The notes beneath the pieces were generated by a model that was not told the DNA's origin, searched no databases, and worked only from the letters and a program-made list of their open reading frames with translations. From assembly GCA_030762935.1 (NCBI GenBank), contig CM060880.1, positions 9,954,501 to 10,018,500 on the forward strand: a stretch of DNA of 64,000 bases, read 5' to 3'. Position numbers and translations under genes: made by a program. Numbering within the stretch: position 1 is the first letter of the stretch; the number at the start of each line of letters is the position of its first letter. The DNA is from Hymenopus coronatus. Taxonomy: Eukaryota > Arthropoda > Insecta > Mantodea > Hymenopodidae. Positions 1 through 11,262 of the stretch are shown piece by piece.

Positions 1-245
1 TAGTCGTTTATGGGAAAATAAACCTTTCCGTGTATAGGTTAGTTTGGGTTGGGGATTTTCTTGAAAATCTTGGAGGATGCAGAACTTAAACATCAAATTT
101 GGTATTTAAGGGACTTTTCCGAGTCACTCGCGCTCCCATCTAAAAATGCTAATTTTTTGTTGTTTTTTATTTATTTATTAAGAGACCTCAGAACAAATAT
201 TTCTGATGAAAATCTCGACATTAGATTTTTGGGCGTAAAATAATA
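1..245 (-). mobile_element. Hel-A copy, cut by window start
   Basis: Shows the GATTTTCTTGAAAATC dyad region, the 'catcc/ggatgc' segment and the 'atttctgatgaaaatctcg' segment in minus orientation. The palindrome end is degraded or missing near 245. Diverged copy. Confidence 0.8.
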
Positions 246-630
246 GCTTATCTACCCCAGCGTCAGGACCCGAATATGAGGTTTACACGTTTTCACCTCG
301 TTGCTGGGATTGGATGTTACTTTTTGACCCTCGTCTGTAACATCTAATGGCTAGCTACGACACTTGTATCTGTATTATTGTGAACTATTTCGAATACGCT
401 CTCCAACCATTCAAAATAGCAAAAAAGTTGATTTGAAAATTGTTTCTTAGAGATTAACGTATTAAAGGATTTGTCCCTTCGTTTAACATAAATACTCTTT
501 AATAATTGCATTGGCTTGTTATCCCCTGATTGTTTTTTGTTTGTGAAATACGGAAAGGAAAAGAAAATGTATTCTGTGAGTGAACAGACGATATTCTTTA
601 TTTGCTGGGAATTCAACACGAACAAGTGCA
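246..630. other. unassigned spacer
   Basis: No recognisable gene or repeat. The minus strand is open for 95 codons (631 down to 344) but has no family resemblance, and its composition matches the surrounding AT-rich DNA. Confidence 0.5.
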
Positions 631-1935
631 CTACGGTCGGTGAGAAGTTTCCTTATGATTGACAATTGTGGGGTGTGTCGTTTGCTGGCAGAGGTTCGTC
701 TGTTTGCTGACCAATCATAGTGTAAAGCAATGTCCCACGGTCAAATATTTTGGACCAATACTCTTCAAACTACAAATTAGATCTGGGACATCAGATATTT
801 TCACTGTATACAATTTCCGTCCTATTTTTTGGTCCAAAACATATGAAATCAACCAATTAGCGACCTGATGGTAATGACGTAATAATATCGCAGCAAGCGG
901 TGGGTCTTTCTTCCCGCCAACGTGATTGTAGACTTTGTCCTAAATAATAGGGTTATAGTTATATGCTTGAAATACACATTTTTTTGTGCGGCAGAGATTT
1001 ATGAAATAATGACTCGGGTATTTATAACCCCTGCAAATGAATTTTATCGGACCCATTTGTACCTAACCTTCCTTTCTCAACAAAAATATAAAAACGTGGT
1101 CTTGCTTTTGATTTTCTGGTATGCTTCATATTTGTGTCTTGGCGAGTGATTTTTGCCTCAACTAAGGACAACTTTCCAAACAAATGTTCGTCCATTCTAA
1201 GGAAGTTAAAATAATTTACAGAGCCAGAAACTAGTTCATTTTGTGGCATATGTAGTACACCTCTTCCTTGGCCTGCCATGGTCTAGTCTTTCTGTTATAA
1301 TATGCTCTTGCATTGGATACATAAACTAAGCTTGTGACAGCGAAAGTAAATAATTGTGGATCAGCAACCTCCACCATTTTCTATCAGTGTTCATGTGCAT
1401 GCGAAAAGCATTAGGACCAATACACACTCCCGTGGGAATGGAATGGAGAAATTGTACACAACGTTCACATTGAAAAAAAAAATGGACCAAATTTTGACCG
1501 TGGGACATCAGCTTAAGAATATATAACCGTCAGAGACATCATGTCATCAGCGCTGTAACACTTACGGGTTCACTGGAAACTTTCACGCGTATTTTCATAC
1601 CTTTACTGATCTGATTGTTTTGCACTCTTAATTGATTTCATTCTGAAAAAAGTTCGGTTGTTTTATTCACAGTTATTTCGTAAGGATTTACATTTATAAT
1701 CGTTACTACCTTTTATATATCTTGAAAGGAATAGATGAGGTAACTAAAGAGAAATGGGAAAAAGTGGTGCAACATAGGAGAAGTGTGATAGAAAATGCAT
1801 GGAAAGAAGAAGGTATTTTAGAGGAAGCAGTGGAACGTACAGCGAGTAAATATAGCAACAGAGTACCGAGACAGCCACGTGTCAGCAGGAATGTCACTCT
1901 CAAGGTAGTTTCTCAGCAATTTTATATGCAGCAGG
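631..1935 (+). repeat. Rep-H copy 1, interrupted by a TIR element
   Basis: The segments 631-725 and 1514 to about 1935 match 16370-17008 in order (shared stretches: 'ggtcggtgaga', 'ttgtggggtgtgtcgt', 'catcatgtcatc', 'ctgatctgattgtttgcac', 'aacataggagaagtgtgat', 'agccacgtgtcagcagg'). It is therefore a dispersed or duplicated low-copy sequence of about 520-640 bp. A plus ORF from 1722 to 2108 (128 codons) crosses the second half. Indels between the two copies are not multiples of three, which argues against conserved coding. The class is unknown: it could be part of a retroelement or a host duplication. Confidence 0.7.
726..1513. mobile_element. non-autonomous TIR DNA transposon, PIF/Harbinger-like
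   Basis: A 788-bp insertion in Rep-H. The ends form a ~33-bp imperfect terminal inverted repeat beginning AGC and containing ATGTCCCACGGTCAAA, followed by a TTGGTCCA-like block. TAA flanks it on both sides (723-725 and 1514-1516). The paralogous site at 16461 reads GTGTAAG with one TAA, so the target duplication is TAA. A 3-bp TWA duplication is characteristic of PIF/Harbinger; the superfamily call rests on that alone. The interior has only short, unrecognised ORFs and no transposase, so it is a deletion derivative or MITE. Confidence 0.75.
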
Positions 1936-2454
1936 GTAACCGGACAGCGTATCTGTTCACGAACATTTCTCACAAATTCACCAACGTTTTAGAGGTGGTG
2001 GCCCATTACAGAGGAGTGTTTCTGATGTTGAGAGACAAAGCACTGGCCGTGAGGAACGAGTTCTTCGTGACGCAAACACATCATAAAGCACAAGACGTCT
2101 TGCATTAGTCATATGACCGACCATCTGGAGAATTTTGCATGAACACTTTGAGTACCCGCATCACCTTCAGGGGATACAAGCGTTAAATGAAGTTGGACTG
2201 TGGGTCAACAACTTCCTGCCATCGCATGTTTTAGAATTGTTCATGAATTTCTTAGCGTGCACCTTTTCCACCCATGAGGCTGTTCACTGGGGACAGTATC
2301 TTCAATTTAACATAATACTCATAACCATGGACGCCCCCGGCTAAAAATATTGGGGAGGGTCTTTTATGTTCAAGCGTTAAGTGCGAAGGACATTTTATGT
2401 TCTTAAATAGGGGGGGGGGGAGAAACACTTGTTATAAAAATTAAAAAAAAACAA
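1936..2454. other. unassigned sequence, with short G and A runs
   Basis: Downstream of Rep-H similarity. Contains the tail of the 1722-2108 ORF, a G10 run near 2409 and an A-rich run near 2445. I recognise no gene or repeat. Confidence 0.4.
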
Positions 2455-3481
2455 TTTGATATTCCATTCTCATGACTTTCTCTACATCTTTGCAGCAAAT
2501 TATTGTTAGCTTCTTCTATTTACTTCATGCTTATCGAGAAAAAAATAGCAGAAATTGTCTTAATACTTTTTTCCTTGCAAGTAGAAGGAAAATAAAACTG
2601 GAAATTGTGTATTATTTATGGACGATCTTTAACTACTGTGGTTCTCAGCGTTCCATTCTATATTTGGCAGAAAAACCACTTAATTTTGCCTCTTTATCAG
2701 GCTTGAGGTTCTTTGACACGGAACCAACGGCTTTACTTACCTTCCGAAGGAAGCCATGCTAAGGACTTTTACCCCCGAAAAAATCCATCGTCCTCCGCCG
2801 GGTTTGAACCTGTGACCTTGGGTATATGAAGTTAGCATGGTAACAACTACACCATGCAGGGCGACAAAGAAAATGAGGGGGTACCATGAGCTAAAGCAAT
2901 AATCAGATATTTTAAAAGCTGGCTGGTATGTGAATGAAGTTCTTTTATTTTTATGGCCAGGAGTTGACAATTCCCGTAGGAGAAAAGTATAACTATTTCA
3001 AAACCGAAACCGATAACAAGGAATATCACAAAAAATATTTTCATAAAAAAAAATATATATAACATAAATTGTGTGTTTAAACGAGTTCTACATTTTTTTG
3101 TGAGTTGTAAGTTTTTGTGTATCTCTTACGGTTTACACTTATGCAAAATTCCACAAAATGCATTCAGAATAAAGAGGTATTTAGAGGAACGTTTTTCCAT
3201 GTAAAGGTTAGTTTGTGGTGGACGAATTTTCCTCAAAATCTGCGTGTCGCATCCTTGGAAAATTCTAAAGTTAAGTAAATACCAAATATGGTATTTTACC
3301 GACTTTTCTTATGAGTTGTGTTCACAGATACACGGACACACAGACACATGCCCGGAACTTTTTCTAAAAAAGGCTTTATTTGCATACAGGAGACCGTAAA
3401 TCCTGTATTTCCGGTGAAATATCGGTATCGAATTTTGGATGGAGTGCAATACTTTCTCTACGTACAATGTAGGGAAAGTAA
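2455..3481 (-). mobile_element. Hel-A copy carrying SINE-A
   Basis: Starts with a degraded CACATCAGA end (2455-2480) and ends with the palindrome end near 3481 ('actttctctacgtacaatgtagggaaagt'). It is split by SINE-A at 2596-2865, so Hel-A was there first. Subfamily features are mixed. Confidence 0.9.
2596..2865 (-). mobile_element. SINE-A copy 1 (tRNA-headed SINE)
   Basis: The reverse strand begins GTCGCCCTGCATGG and carries an A-box-like TGGTGTAGTTGTTACC and a B-box-like GGTTCAAACCC, then a shared ~190-bp body ending 'gtccataaataa'. It matches 10981-11262 and 32047-32342. The flanks AAGGAAAATAA (2585-2595) and AAAGAAAATGA (2866-2876) look like an 11-bp target duplication with two changes. 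It is a retroposed SINE dependent on LINE machinery, not a tRNA gene, because the body continues well past the tRNA-like part. Confidence 0.88.
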
Positions 3482-3673
3482 TACAGGGGTCTTGGCTTTC
3501 TCTTACATAAGTCCAAGTTTTACAATAAAAAAAGTATTTACAAATTATAATGATACACTAATAGTATATAATTCCTTGCATTGTCGCTGTTTAATAATAA
3601 ATGAAATAACTTACCTAAATGGGCTATTTGTATTATCAATGTTTTTCTTGAAAACCATAACTTGGGAAAAAAA

Positions 3674-4032
3674 CTGATGCGTTCCATTCGCTTGACCCTT
3701 TCTATGTGTACTACAAAGAAATTACTTTTGCAAAAGAGTATTCTTCTATCTATTTCGTGCTAATCATGACAAACATTAACAGAAATGGTCTTATTACTTC
3801 CTTCCTTGTAAGTAGAAAGGAAATAAGGAACTACTACGCTAAACCGATAGTCAAAACTTTTACAAACCCCTCGTTATATGTTTGACATCGAAATTCGGTT
3901 CTGTTTTCAAGGCCAGAAGTAAAACAGAAGAGATACGAAGTGGATGAGGACTCCCGTATATGAAAAGTATTTTAAAATTGAAACGAATAAACAAATAACA
4001 AGGAATATCTCAGAAATTGTTAGCTTTACAAA
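3674..4032 (-). mobile_element. Hel-A fragment, subfamily 2
   Basis: CACATCAGA end at 3674 followed by the 'gacaaacattaacagaaatggtctta' type body. It stops at an A run. Palindrome half absent. Confidence 0.8.
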
Positions 4033-4053
4033 AAAAAAAAAAAAAAAAAAAAA
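4030..4053. repeat. poly-A run between two Hel-A pieces
   Basis: About 24 consecutive A, sitting at the 'ccacgaaaaaa' site that is A-rich in Hel-A generally. Confidence 0.9.
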
Positions 4054-4603
4054 TCTGGTGTTTTCCATTTACAGAACTTTCTCTACAAGTAAATTATTGT
4101 TAAAATGCTTATTCTTCTATTTATTTCATGATAATCGAGAAAACAAATGGCAGAAATAGTGTTATAACTTGCTTCCTTGTAAGTAGAAGCGAAATAAGGG
4201 AGTTGACAGATTCATATATGAGAAAAGTGCAAGTTTTTCAAAGCCGAAAACAAAAACAAACAATATCTTAAAAACGACCAGCTCCACAAAGATGTATGCA
4301 ACATAAATTGTGTATTTTGTCCATCTCTTACGGTTTATCAGTTATGCAAAATTCCGTAAAATTCATTCCGAATAAAGTAGTCTTCAGAGGTTATTCCCAG
4401 AAAATTCAAGATATACATTTTATTTGACGTGTAAATATCTTTAATATACGATATTTTAAGCAACATCCTTAGAGCCATTTTTGAGAAAATCAAAATTTTC
4501 GAAAAAAAAGTTCTATGTAAAGGGTAGTTGCGGGTGGGGGGGATTTTCTTGAACTCTAGGTAACGCAATTTTGAGTGGAGTGTAGATATTAACTAGAGAA
4601 AGA
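4053..4603 (-). mobile_element. Hel-A copy with internal deletion, subfamily 1
   Basis: Begins TCTGGTGTTTTCC. It keeps the Hel-A middle (dyad 'gaaaatcaaaattttc', G-rich run at 4538) and has a collapsed palindrome end near 4603 ('ctagagaaag'). Confidence 0.85.
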
Positions 4604-5054
4604 AAAAGTGCAATTTGATCGTACATGATCGGAATTAAATTTTGGCAGGGTCAAGTACCTTGGGCGAATATGATATTCGTGACAGCGGTGTCTTGTTTAC
4701 GATCGATAATCGCGGTGTGCGTGTTTCCGCACGTGATTGGCGAAGCAGTCACGTGATGCTCATTACCCACTTGGGTCATCTTCATTAAGATGTGCACGTC
4801 ATCGCCAAGGAGGTTTCATGGAGTGGAAAAACAGATAGCACGCCTGTACTTTGTTCGACTCAAAATGCGCATGCGTCACCTGGCATTCGATCTGGACTTT
4901 CGCCGGAAGTACATCCTTCAAGGTCCTTGTCTCTTTTTGTGAACGACTGTGCAAAGCAGAGGAATTGGGATTTAAAGTGCACAGCTATTCAAGAGGATTT
5001 CCGCTTCGCCCGGAGATTCCACACTGCTTTCAGGATTATCAAAAGCTCGTACTT
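4604..5054. other. unassigned, less AT-rich block
   Basis: Contains an ORF of 151 codons on plus (4792-5247) that runs into Hel-A at its 3' end. No domain is recognised. It may be single-copy host DNA. Confidence 0.4.
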
Positions 5055-5150
5055 ACTTTCTCTACACGTACATGCAGAAGATGATGTATTCCATCCAAAA
5101 AATCGATACCGAGATTTCACCGTAAAACATTTTTTAAGCACCCCCAAATC
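5055..5150 (+). mobile_element. Hel-A palindrome-end fragment
   Basis: ACTTTCTCTACACGTACATGCAG followed by the 'ttccatccaaaaaatcgataccgagatttcacc' type segment, then truncated at an A run. Confidence 0.85.
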
Positions 5151-5159
5151 AAAAAAAAA

Positions 5160-5527
5160 TCTAATGTGTTCCATTCACATGACTTTCTCTACATCTCTGC
5201 AACAAATTATTGTTAAAAAGCTTATTCTTCTATTTACTTCATGCTAATCGAGAAAAATTAGCAGAAAAAGTCTTATTACTTGCTTCCTTGTAAGTAGAGG
5301 TGAAATAAGCAAGTACCATAGGTTAAAGTGATAGTCAAAAGCTGGTTGCTATGTGACTGAAGCTCCTTTGTTTGTATGGACAGTAGTTGAAATATTCCTA
5401 TATGTGCATTTTATGGATATAGGGAACCTAAAACGCGCATTTCCGATGAAATCTCGGTATCGAATTTTTGAGTGGAATACAATAACGTCTCTATACACTA
5501 TGTACACAATACGTGTAGAGAAAGTAA
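5160..5527 (-). mobile_element. Hel-A copy with large internal deletion
   Basis: Both ends are present: TCTAATGTGTTCC at 5160 and 'cactatgtacacaatacgtgtagagaaagt' at 5527. The middle (about 450 bp of the full element) is missing. Useful as a MITE-like derivative with intact termini. Confidence 0.9.
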
Positions 5528-5529
5528 AC

Positions 5530-5571
5530 ATGCAGAGCTGCTAGAGAAGGTCATGTAAATGAAATATCAGA
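5530..5571 (+). mobile_element. Hel-A CACATCAGA-end fragment
   Basis: 'gctagagaaggtcatgtaaatg...atatcaga' is a diverged terminal piece of subfamily 2, immediately after the preceding minus copy. Confidence 0.7.
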
Positions 5572-5606
5572 CTTTTAAGTTAGGCTGTTCTCGCACACAC
5601 CTTTTT

Positions 5607-6214
5607 ACTTTCTCTACACGTACTATGTACATAGTGTATAGAGAAGCTATTGTAATGCACCCAAAAATTTGATACCGAGGTTTCACTGGAAGTACATGTT
5701 TTTTGTACCCCCGAATAAAAAAAAACTTTTTTACAAAAAGGTCCATGTGTGTGTGTCTGTGGACAGCATAGCTCAAAAACGAAAAGATCGTTAAATACTA
5801 AACTTGGTATTTAGGTTTGATATCTTCCAAAGATGCGACACGAAGATTTTCAAGAAAATCCCCCCACCCCAACTACCCTTTACATGGAACTTTTTTCGAA
5901 TTTTTTTATTTTCTCAAAAACAGCTCTAACGATTTTGATTAAAATGTCAAATATTAAAGATATTTACCTCACAAATAAAATGTATATCTTGAATTTTCTG
6001 GGAATAGCCTCTGAAGACTACTTTATTCTCGATGAATTTTGCTAAACCGTAAGAGATGGAATGCAGAGCACGTTAAACACACAATTTATGTCCTATATAA
6101 TATGTATATATATTTTTTTTTTTTCGTGGAGTAGATCGATTTTGACATATTCCTTGTTTTTGGTTTGAGCTATGAATAACTGATAATTTAGCAATGTGAA
6201 TGGAACACATTAGA
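5607..6214 (+). mobile_element. Hel-A copy, 3' part deleted
   Basis: Good palindrome end (ACTATGTACATAGTGT). Body to about 6176, then a jump to 'aatgtgaatggaacacattaga'. About 250 bp near the CACATCAGA end is lost. Confidence 0.9.
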
Positions 6215-6218
6215 GTTT

Positions 6219-6316
6219 TCTAAAAATACTTGCTCATAACATATTTGCGGTGAAATCCCGGCATACATCTTTTGAATGGAATACAATACTTTCTCTACCT
6301 GTTATTTACATTGTAC
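6219..6316 (-). mobile_element. Hel-A palindrome-end fragment
   Basis: 'ttgcggtgaaatcccgg...gaatggaatacaatactttctctacc' is the minus-orientation palindrome half, with a degraded palindrome. Confidence 0.8.
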
Positions 6317-7543
6317 ATCCTTGTTTGAGTCAACAAATTGAACTTTTTCAAATTGACGACTACGGTATTAAGGAACGCATGATTGACACCTCCCCCCGAA
6401 TAAACCAATGTAATGCCGATTTTAACCACCACCAATTGGCGGTTTTTGTTGCGTAGTTAACCTCGGAGCTGTAAAAGCAATTTCAATAATAACGTGATCG
6501 ATTTTTCCCCCCATTTTTCCATTTGAAACCAATTATATGACAATTAAAGCATTCCCGAGTAATTGAATTTGCCTTTTTGCTGCGGCAGACACCAAAGACC
6601 TTCATCAGTGAAATGTAGGTATCGTTTTCAACTGCATTACCGATCCAAGTGCGTGGCGCACCTGGTTACATGCATGTGAACAAATAATATACAAGGTGTT
6701 ATGAACTATACCGGAATATTTTCATAGAATATGTAGATTACTTAAATAATTAATTTGAAATAGGCATGTTTATTGAAATTTCGAAGTAAGGGCGATAAGT
6801 TTCTAAAGTGCCAGTACGCCACGTATCGCGGCACTTCGTTTGGAATGAAAAAAATAATAATAAATATTTACACCATTACAGGAATAGAACTCATGACCTT
6901 TGGGAAAGCAGCTTCCCAGCTTACGCATTAAACCTCCACAGCAGTTCAAAAAACACCCCCGGAGTAGGCTACATAAATCAAATACGTAGTTAATGAAAGC
7001 TCAGTGTCGCACTGTCAAGTGATTACTTCGAGATTTTACAGATTTTTGCGACATTAAATCTTGAGAACGCTAGTAACGAGCTGCTAAAAGTCGATATTTC
7101 TATACTCGGGCAGCAGTTTTAAAGACATTCTAAGCTATTTTTCCAACCTGCTTTGCTTTAACACCGACTTATCAGCACCTGATACCCACACGTTTAACGT
7201 TATGTTTATCCGGGGACCATGCATCAAATTACTTATATCAGTCACGTGCACAATCTCGTAAATTATTTCGGTGTAGTTCATTAACAGCCTGTATAATAAC
7301 TTGCCAGTTCCAATAGCTGGCTTAACTTCAGTCAAATTTGACCAAATATTATGAAAAATTGAAAAAATATATTTTTGGGGGTATGGTTTCCGGTGTCTGC
7401 CAACGTTTCGCTGCTTCTTCCTCGGGCCACTGACTCAACACAGGTTGCAGAGAAACGTCGGCAGAGAACAGTGTAAGAAATGACACGGCATGCATCGGAA
7501 TCCTATTAGATATATCTAAAAAATTATTTTGTTTAAAAAAAAA
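6317..7543. other. unassigned spacer
   Basis: 1.2 kb with no gene or family I can name. A possible degenerate tRNA-like head on minus at 6880-6965 is listed separately. The rest is AT-rich with short ORFs only. Confidence 0.5.
6870..6965 (-). repeat. possible degenerate tRNA-like SINE head
   Basis: On the reverse strand a B-box-like GAGTTCTATTCC follows 'ggtcat' after a GTGGAGGTTTAATGCG stretch. No second copy or target duplication was seen, so the call is weak. Confidence 0.25.
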
Positions 7544-8409
7544 TCTGATGTGTTCCATTCACGTGCGTTTCTCTGCATCTCTGAAACAAATTATTGATAA
7601 AATGCTTATGCTTTTATTTACTTCCTTCTAATCGAGAAAAAATTAGCAGAAATAGTCTTATTAGTTGCTTCCTTGTAAGTAGAAGTGAAATAAGGGAGTA
7701 CCATAGGTTAAAGTGACAGTCAAAAGCTGGTTGTTATGTGACTGAAGTTCCTTTGTTTGTATGGACAGGAGTTGACAAATTTCCGTATGAGAAAAGTATA
7801 AGTTTTCTAAAGCTGAAATCAATAACAAGGAAGGTCTCAAAAACGATCAGCTCCACGAAAAAAATTAATATAACATAAATGTTGTGTTTTAACGTGCTCT
7901 ACTTTTTTTGTGTGGTAAGTTTTTGTCCATCTCTTACGGGTTACCACTTACGCAAAATTTCGTAAAATTCATCCAAAATAAAGGTCTTCAGAGGCTATTC
8001 CCATAAAATTCAAGATATACATTTTATTTGTCATATCTTTAATATACGACATTTCAATCAAAATCCTTAGAGCCATTTTTGAGAAAATCAAAATTTTGCA
8101 AACATTTCCCCATGTAAAGGGTAGCTGGGTGTGGGAGATTTTCTTGAAAATCTTTGTATTGCATCCTTGGACGATACTGAACTTAAATATCAAGTTTGGC
8201 GTGTAGCGGACTTTTCGTTTTTGAGCTATGCTGCCCACTGACACACACTCACACAGACAAACACACACACACATGGTCATGTTTCTATAAATGATTTTGG
8301 TTTCAGAGAATCTCAAATTATATATTTCCTGTGAAATCTCGGTATGGAATTTTTGGGTGCAATACAATACCTTCTCTATGCACTATGTACATAATAGTGT
8401 AGAAAAGTA
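7544..8409 (-). mobile_element. Hel-A copy, near full length
   Basis: Both termini present. The CACATCAGA end is TCTGATGTGTTCC and the palindrome end reads 'cactatgtacataatagtgtagaaaagt'. It carries the G-rich run, the GATTTTCTTGAAAATC dyad and a short CA tract at 8243-8275. Confidence 0.95.
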
Positions 8410-8986
8410 AAACTAATACGCAGGATTATTTTCAACAATATTTTCAAACTATTTACCATAAACGTACCTCTACGAAAGTTATCCCAAAATAAGCGGGAAA
8501 TTCGAAATATTCATATTCAACGAAAGCCTGAGAATGGGAAACAAAATTATGATTCTCCTTAACTCTCGCGTACATTACTAAAAGCCCAAAGGTGTGACGT
8601 CATACACGAGATTACAAGGCCTTCTGTTTAGGTGGTGTTGCCCAAACGTATCTCAGCGAGAGTGCAGAAAATGAGTCAGCTGGTGTTGTGAGACCAAAGG
8701 AGGAAGGGCGCGGTGGTGTTTAATAAGGAACATGGTTGCCAAATCACGTTCGATTCAGGCAAACACTCCATCGTAGCAGGGATCTAATTATAGAAATTTC
8801 CCTGCTGCACGATCTTCTCGCAAATTGGGCTTGTTTCTACATAGAGGAAGCACGTCTCCACATTATCAATTTTCTGATCTCGCAGCCAAAATGTCTTGCA
8901 CATGCAGTGGCGGATCTCATTCCGAGTTAGGATTCGTACTCTATGGGTTGGTAGGTTAGGTTGCTGATTAAGTTTGTTGACAATTA
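8410..8986. other. unassigned spacer
   Basis: No family recognised. Immediately precedes the palindromic mariner element. Confidence 0.4.
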
Positions 8987-9676
8987 TACGAGGGCCCTTT
9001 TTTTTTCTCAACCTCCGATAGGCTATAAATAAAAGACAAGCTGACAGAAAAAATATTTTATTACTAAACGTTTTGTACACTTATGGTTACTTTTCAACAT
9101 AATCACCGAAAGGATTGAGATATTTATCGTATCTGTGCACAAGCTTTGCAATACCCGCTTCAAAAAATGTTGCCACCAATGATTTCAAATGAGCATTGAC
9201 GTTGTTTTGAAGATCTTCGTACTTTACGACGTTTGTGGAGAGGCATTCAAAACAAACGAAGAGGAATGCTGACTTCAGGAATTGTGTTGATCCATGGCAA
9301 CGCTCGTCCACACACTGCTGGTACAACCCATCGGCTGCTTGAACAATTTCGATCATCCACCGTACAGTCCTGACCTGGTACTCAGCGACTTTCACCTTTT
9401 CCCTGAACTGAAGACGTGGCTAGGAGGGCAGCACTTTCAAACCAACGAAGATCTTCAAAACAACGTCAATGCTCATTTGAAATCAATGGCGGCAACATTT
9501 TTTGAAGCGGGTATTGCAAAGCTTGTGCACAGGTACGATAAATGTCTCAATCTTTTCAGTGATTATGTTGAAAAGTAACCATAAGTGTACAAAACTTTTA
9601 GTAATAAAGTAATTGTTTTCTATGAACTTGTCTTTTGTTTATAGCCTATCGGAGGTTGTAAAAAACGGCCCTCGTA
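8987..9676 (+). mobile_element. palindromic (fold-back) mariner derivative, copy 1
   Basis: A 690-bp unit flanked by TA. It opens TACGAGGGCC and closes GGCCCTCGTA. The arms, about 240 bp each, are inverted copies of the same mariner 3' region: both strands translate to '...NVNAHLKSxxATFFEAGIAKLVHRYDK...FxDYVEK', the usual mariner transposase C-terminus. The spacer plus the right arm read on plus through HGNARPHTA (normally HDN, so a catalytic Asp is lost) and YSPDLVLSDFHLFPELKTW. It cannot encode a full transposase. A second copy lies at 36272-36977. Confidence 0.9.
9294..9578 (+). pseudogene. mariner transposase C-terminal remnant
   Basis: Ninety-four codons containing YSPD...SDFHLFPELK (third catalytic Asp region of mariner), LGGQHFQTNEDLQ and a DYVEK C-terminus. 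The catalytic core upstream is absent and the preceding HDN motif is HGN in another frame. It is part of the fold-back element, not an active gene. Confidence 0.88.
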
Positions 9677-9700
9677 ACTTTATACGCATTAATAAATGCT

Positions 9701-9742
9701 TGAGGTTAGAGAAAGTCGTGTGAGTGAAAGAGACACCTCAGG
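9701..9742 (+). mobile_element. Hel-A CACATCAGA-end fragment
   Basis: 'gttagagaaagtcgtgtgagtg...gacacctcag' is a diverged subfamily 2 terminus directly after the fold-back mariner. Confidence 0.6.
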
Positions 9743-9846
9743 CATGTTATCAAAATGTATCGTACGAAAATAATAAAAGTACGGGGGGGGGTTTGGTAAA
9801 GGTTCTTGCTACAAAAGAGCACGAAATGGCACACACGGAAGAATAA

Positions 9847-10640
9847 CTGATGTGTGTCATTCACATTGACTTGTTATACCTTATCTGCAACTAACTATTC
9901 CTAAAAACGCTTACTATTCTAACTGCTTCATGTTAATCGAGATAAACATTAGCAAAACTTGTCTTATTACTTCTTTACTTGCAAGTTGATGGAAAATAAG
10001 GGAATACACTAGGCTAAAGCCCGGTTGCTCTCTGATTGGCATTCGGTTCTCTTTGAATGGCCAGGAGTAAAACACGAAAAACTAATGACGACTAACATTT
10101 AAGGAAAGTGTAAGTATTGGAAAAGGGAAACCAATAACAAGGAATATCTCTGACATGATTAATGTACAAAATGTATATGAAATAAATTGTGGCTTTAACG
10201 AAATCTACATGTTTGTGTAGTAATAATTTGTCTACCAGTTCTGCCAACCATCTAAATATAAATTTTAACTGTCTGTAAATATCGTGAATGTATGGCATTT
10301 TTAATCATTTAATAATTTTAGAACCGTTTTAATAAAATCAAAATTTTAGAATTTTTTTTCTAATAAAGGATGGTTTGGGGTGAGGGGATTATTCCTCAAA
10401 ATCTTCGTGTCGCATCCTTGGAAGATACTAAGCTTAAATACTATGTTTGGTATTTTACCAACTTTTCGTTTTTGGGTTACCGTGTTCACAGACACAAGAA
10501 CACCCATACAGGGGTACACACATAGATTTTTTTTCTAAAAATGCCTTTTTTGATACAGGGGGACCCTAAAACGTGTATTTCCGGTAAAATATAGGTATCA
10601 CATTTTTGGTGGAGTGCAATACCTTGTACTTACGTCCCAT
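9847..10640 (-). mobile_element. Hel-A copy, subfamily 2
   Basis: Begins CTGATGTGTGTCATTCACATTG. The body carries 'gagataaacattagcaaaacttgtctta'. The palindrome end is reduced to 'gtgcaataccttgtacttacg'. Confidence 0.9.
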
Positions 10641-10980
10641 TTTTAGGAAGTTACAAAAAAAAGTGCGACAGTTATCTTAAATGTACTTTTGAGAAGTAGT
10701 TACAAATTTTGAAACAAATTACTGAAAAATTGAATCGTATGGAGCACTTTGAGTATGGAGAAGTGTTGCGGAAAAAGTTTCTAGAATATAACGATTATAT
10801 TTGAAAGCGGCTGTTGCTACTACTCATTAATAGTTTCAGTTAATTGGTCATTATAGTGGGCCAAGTGGGTAAAAATGATATATTTTCTTAAGGTTTAAAA
10901 CTCATATCATTTTACTTTGAAAAAAAAATGAATTTTCATTTTCACGGATCACCTTAAAAGAATCACTACAACACTATAAA
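10641..10980. other. unassigned spacer
   Basis: AT-rich, no recognisable gene or repeat. Ends at the SINE-A start. Confidence 0.4.
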
Positions 10981-11262
10981 GTCGCCCTCCATGGTGTAAT
11001 GGTTACCATGCTAACTTCATACACCCAAGGTCGCGGGTTCAAACCCGGAGGAGGACGATGGATTTTTTTTTTCGGGTGTAAAAAGCCTTAGCATGGCTTC
11101 CTTTGGAAGGGAAGTAAAGCCGTTGGTCCCGAGTCGTAGATTTACGGCATGTAAAATAACCTCAAGCCTCTGAGCAAAATTAAGCGGTCTTTCACGCCCA
11201 ATTTATAATGGGACGCTGACAACCACAGCAGTTAAAGAGCGTCCATAAATAACACGTCATTT
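10981..11262 (+). mobile_element. SINE-A copy 2
   Basis: Starts GTCGCCCTCCATGGTG. A-box-like TGGTGTAATGGTTACC and B-box-like GGTTCAAACCC fall in the first 75 bp. The body contains 'tagcatggcttcctttgg' and ends near 'gtccataaataaca'. No clear target duplication was found, so this may be an older copy or its ends are degraded. Confidence 0.88.

Noticed and set aside
7969..8367. 132-codon minus ORF
   Set aside because: It is contained entirely within a Hel-A copy, and its Cys-Val stretch is the CA tract.
10981..11060. Functional tRNA gene
   Set aside because: The tRNA-like part runs into a ~200-bp body shared with two other copies, one with an 11-bp target duplication. It is a SINE head. The same applies to 40911, 50530 and 57968 (minus).
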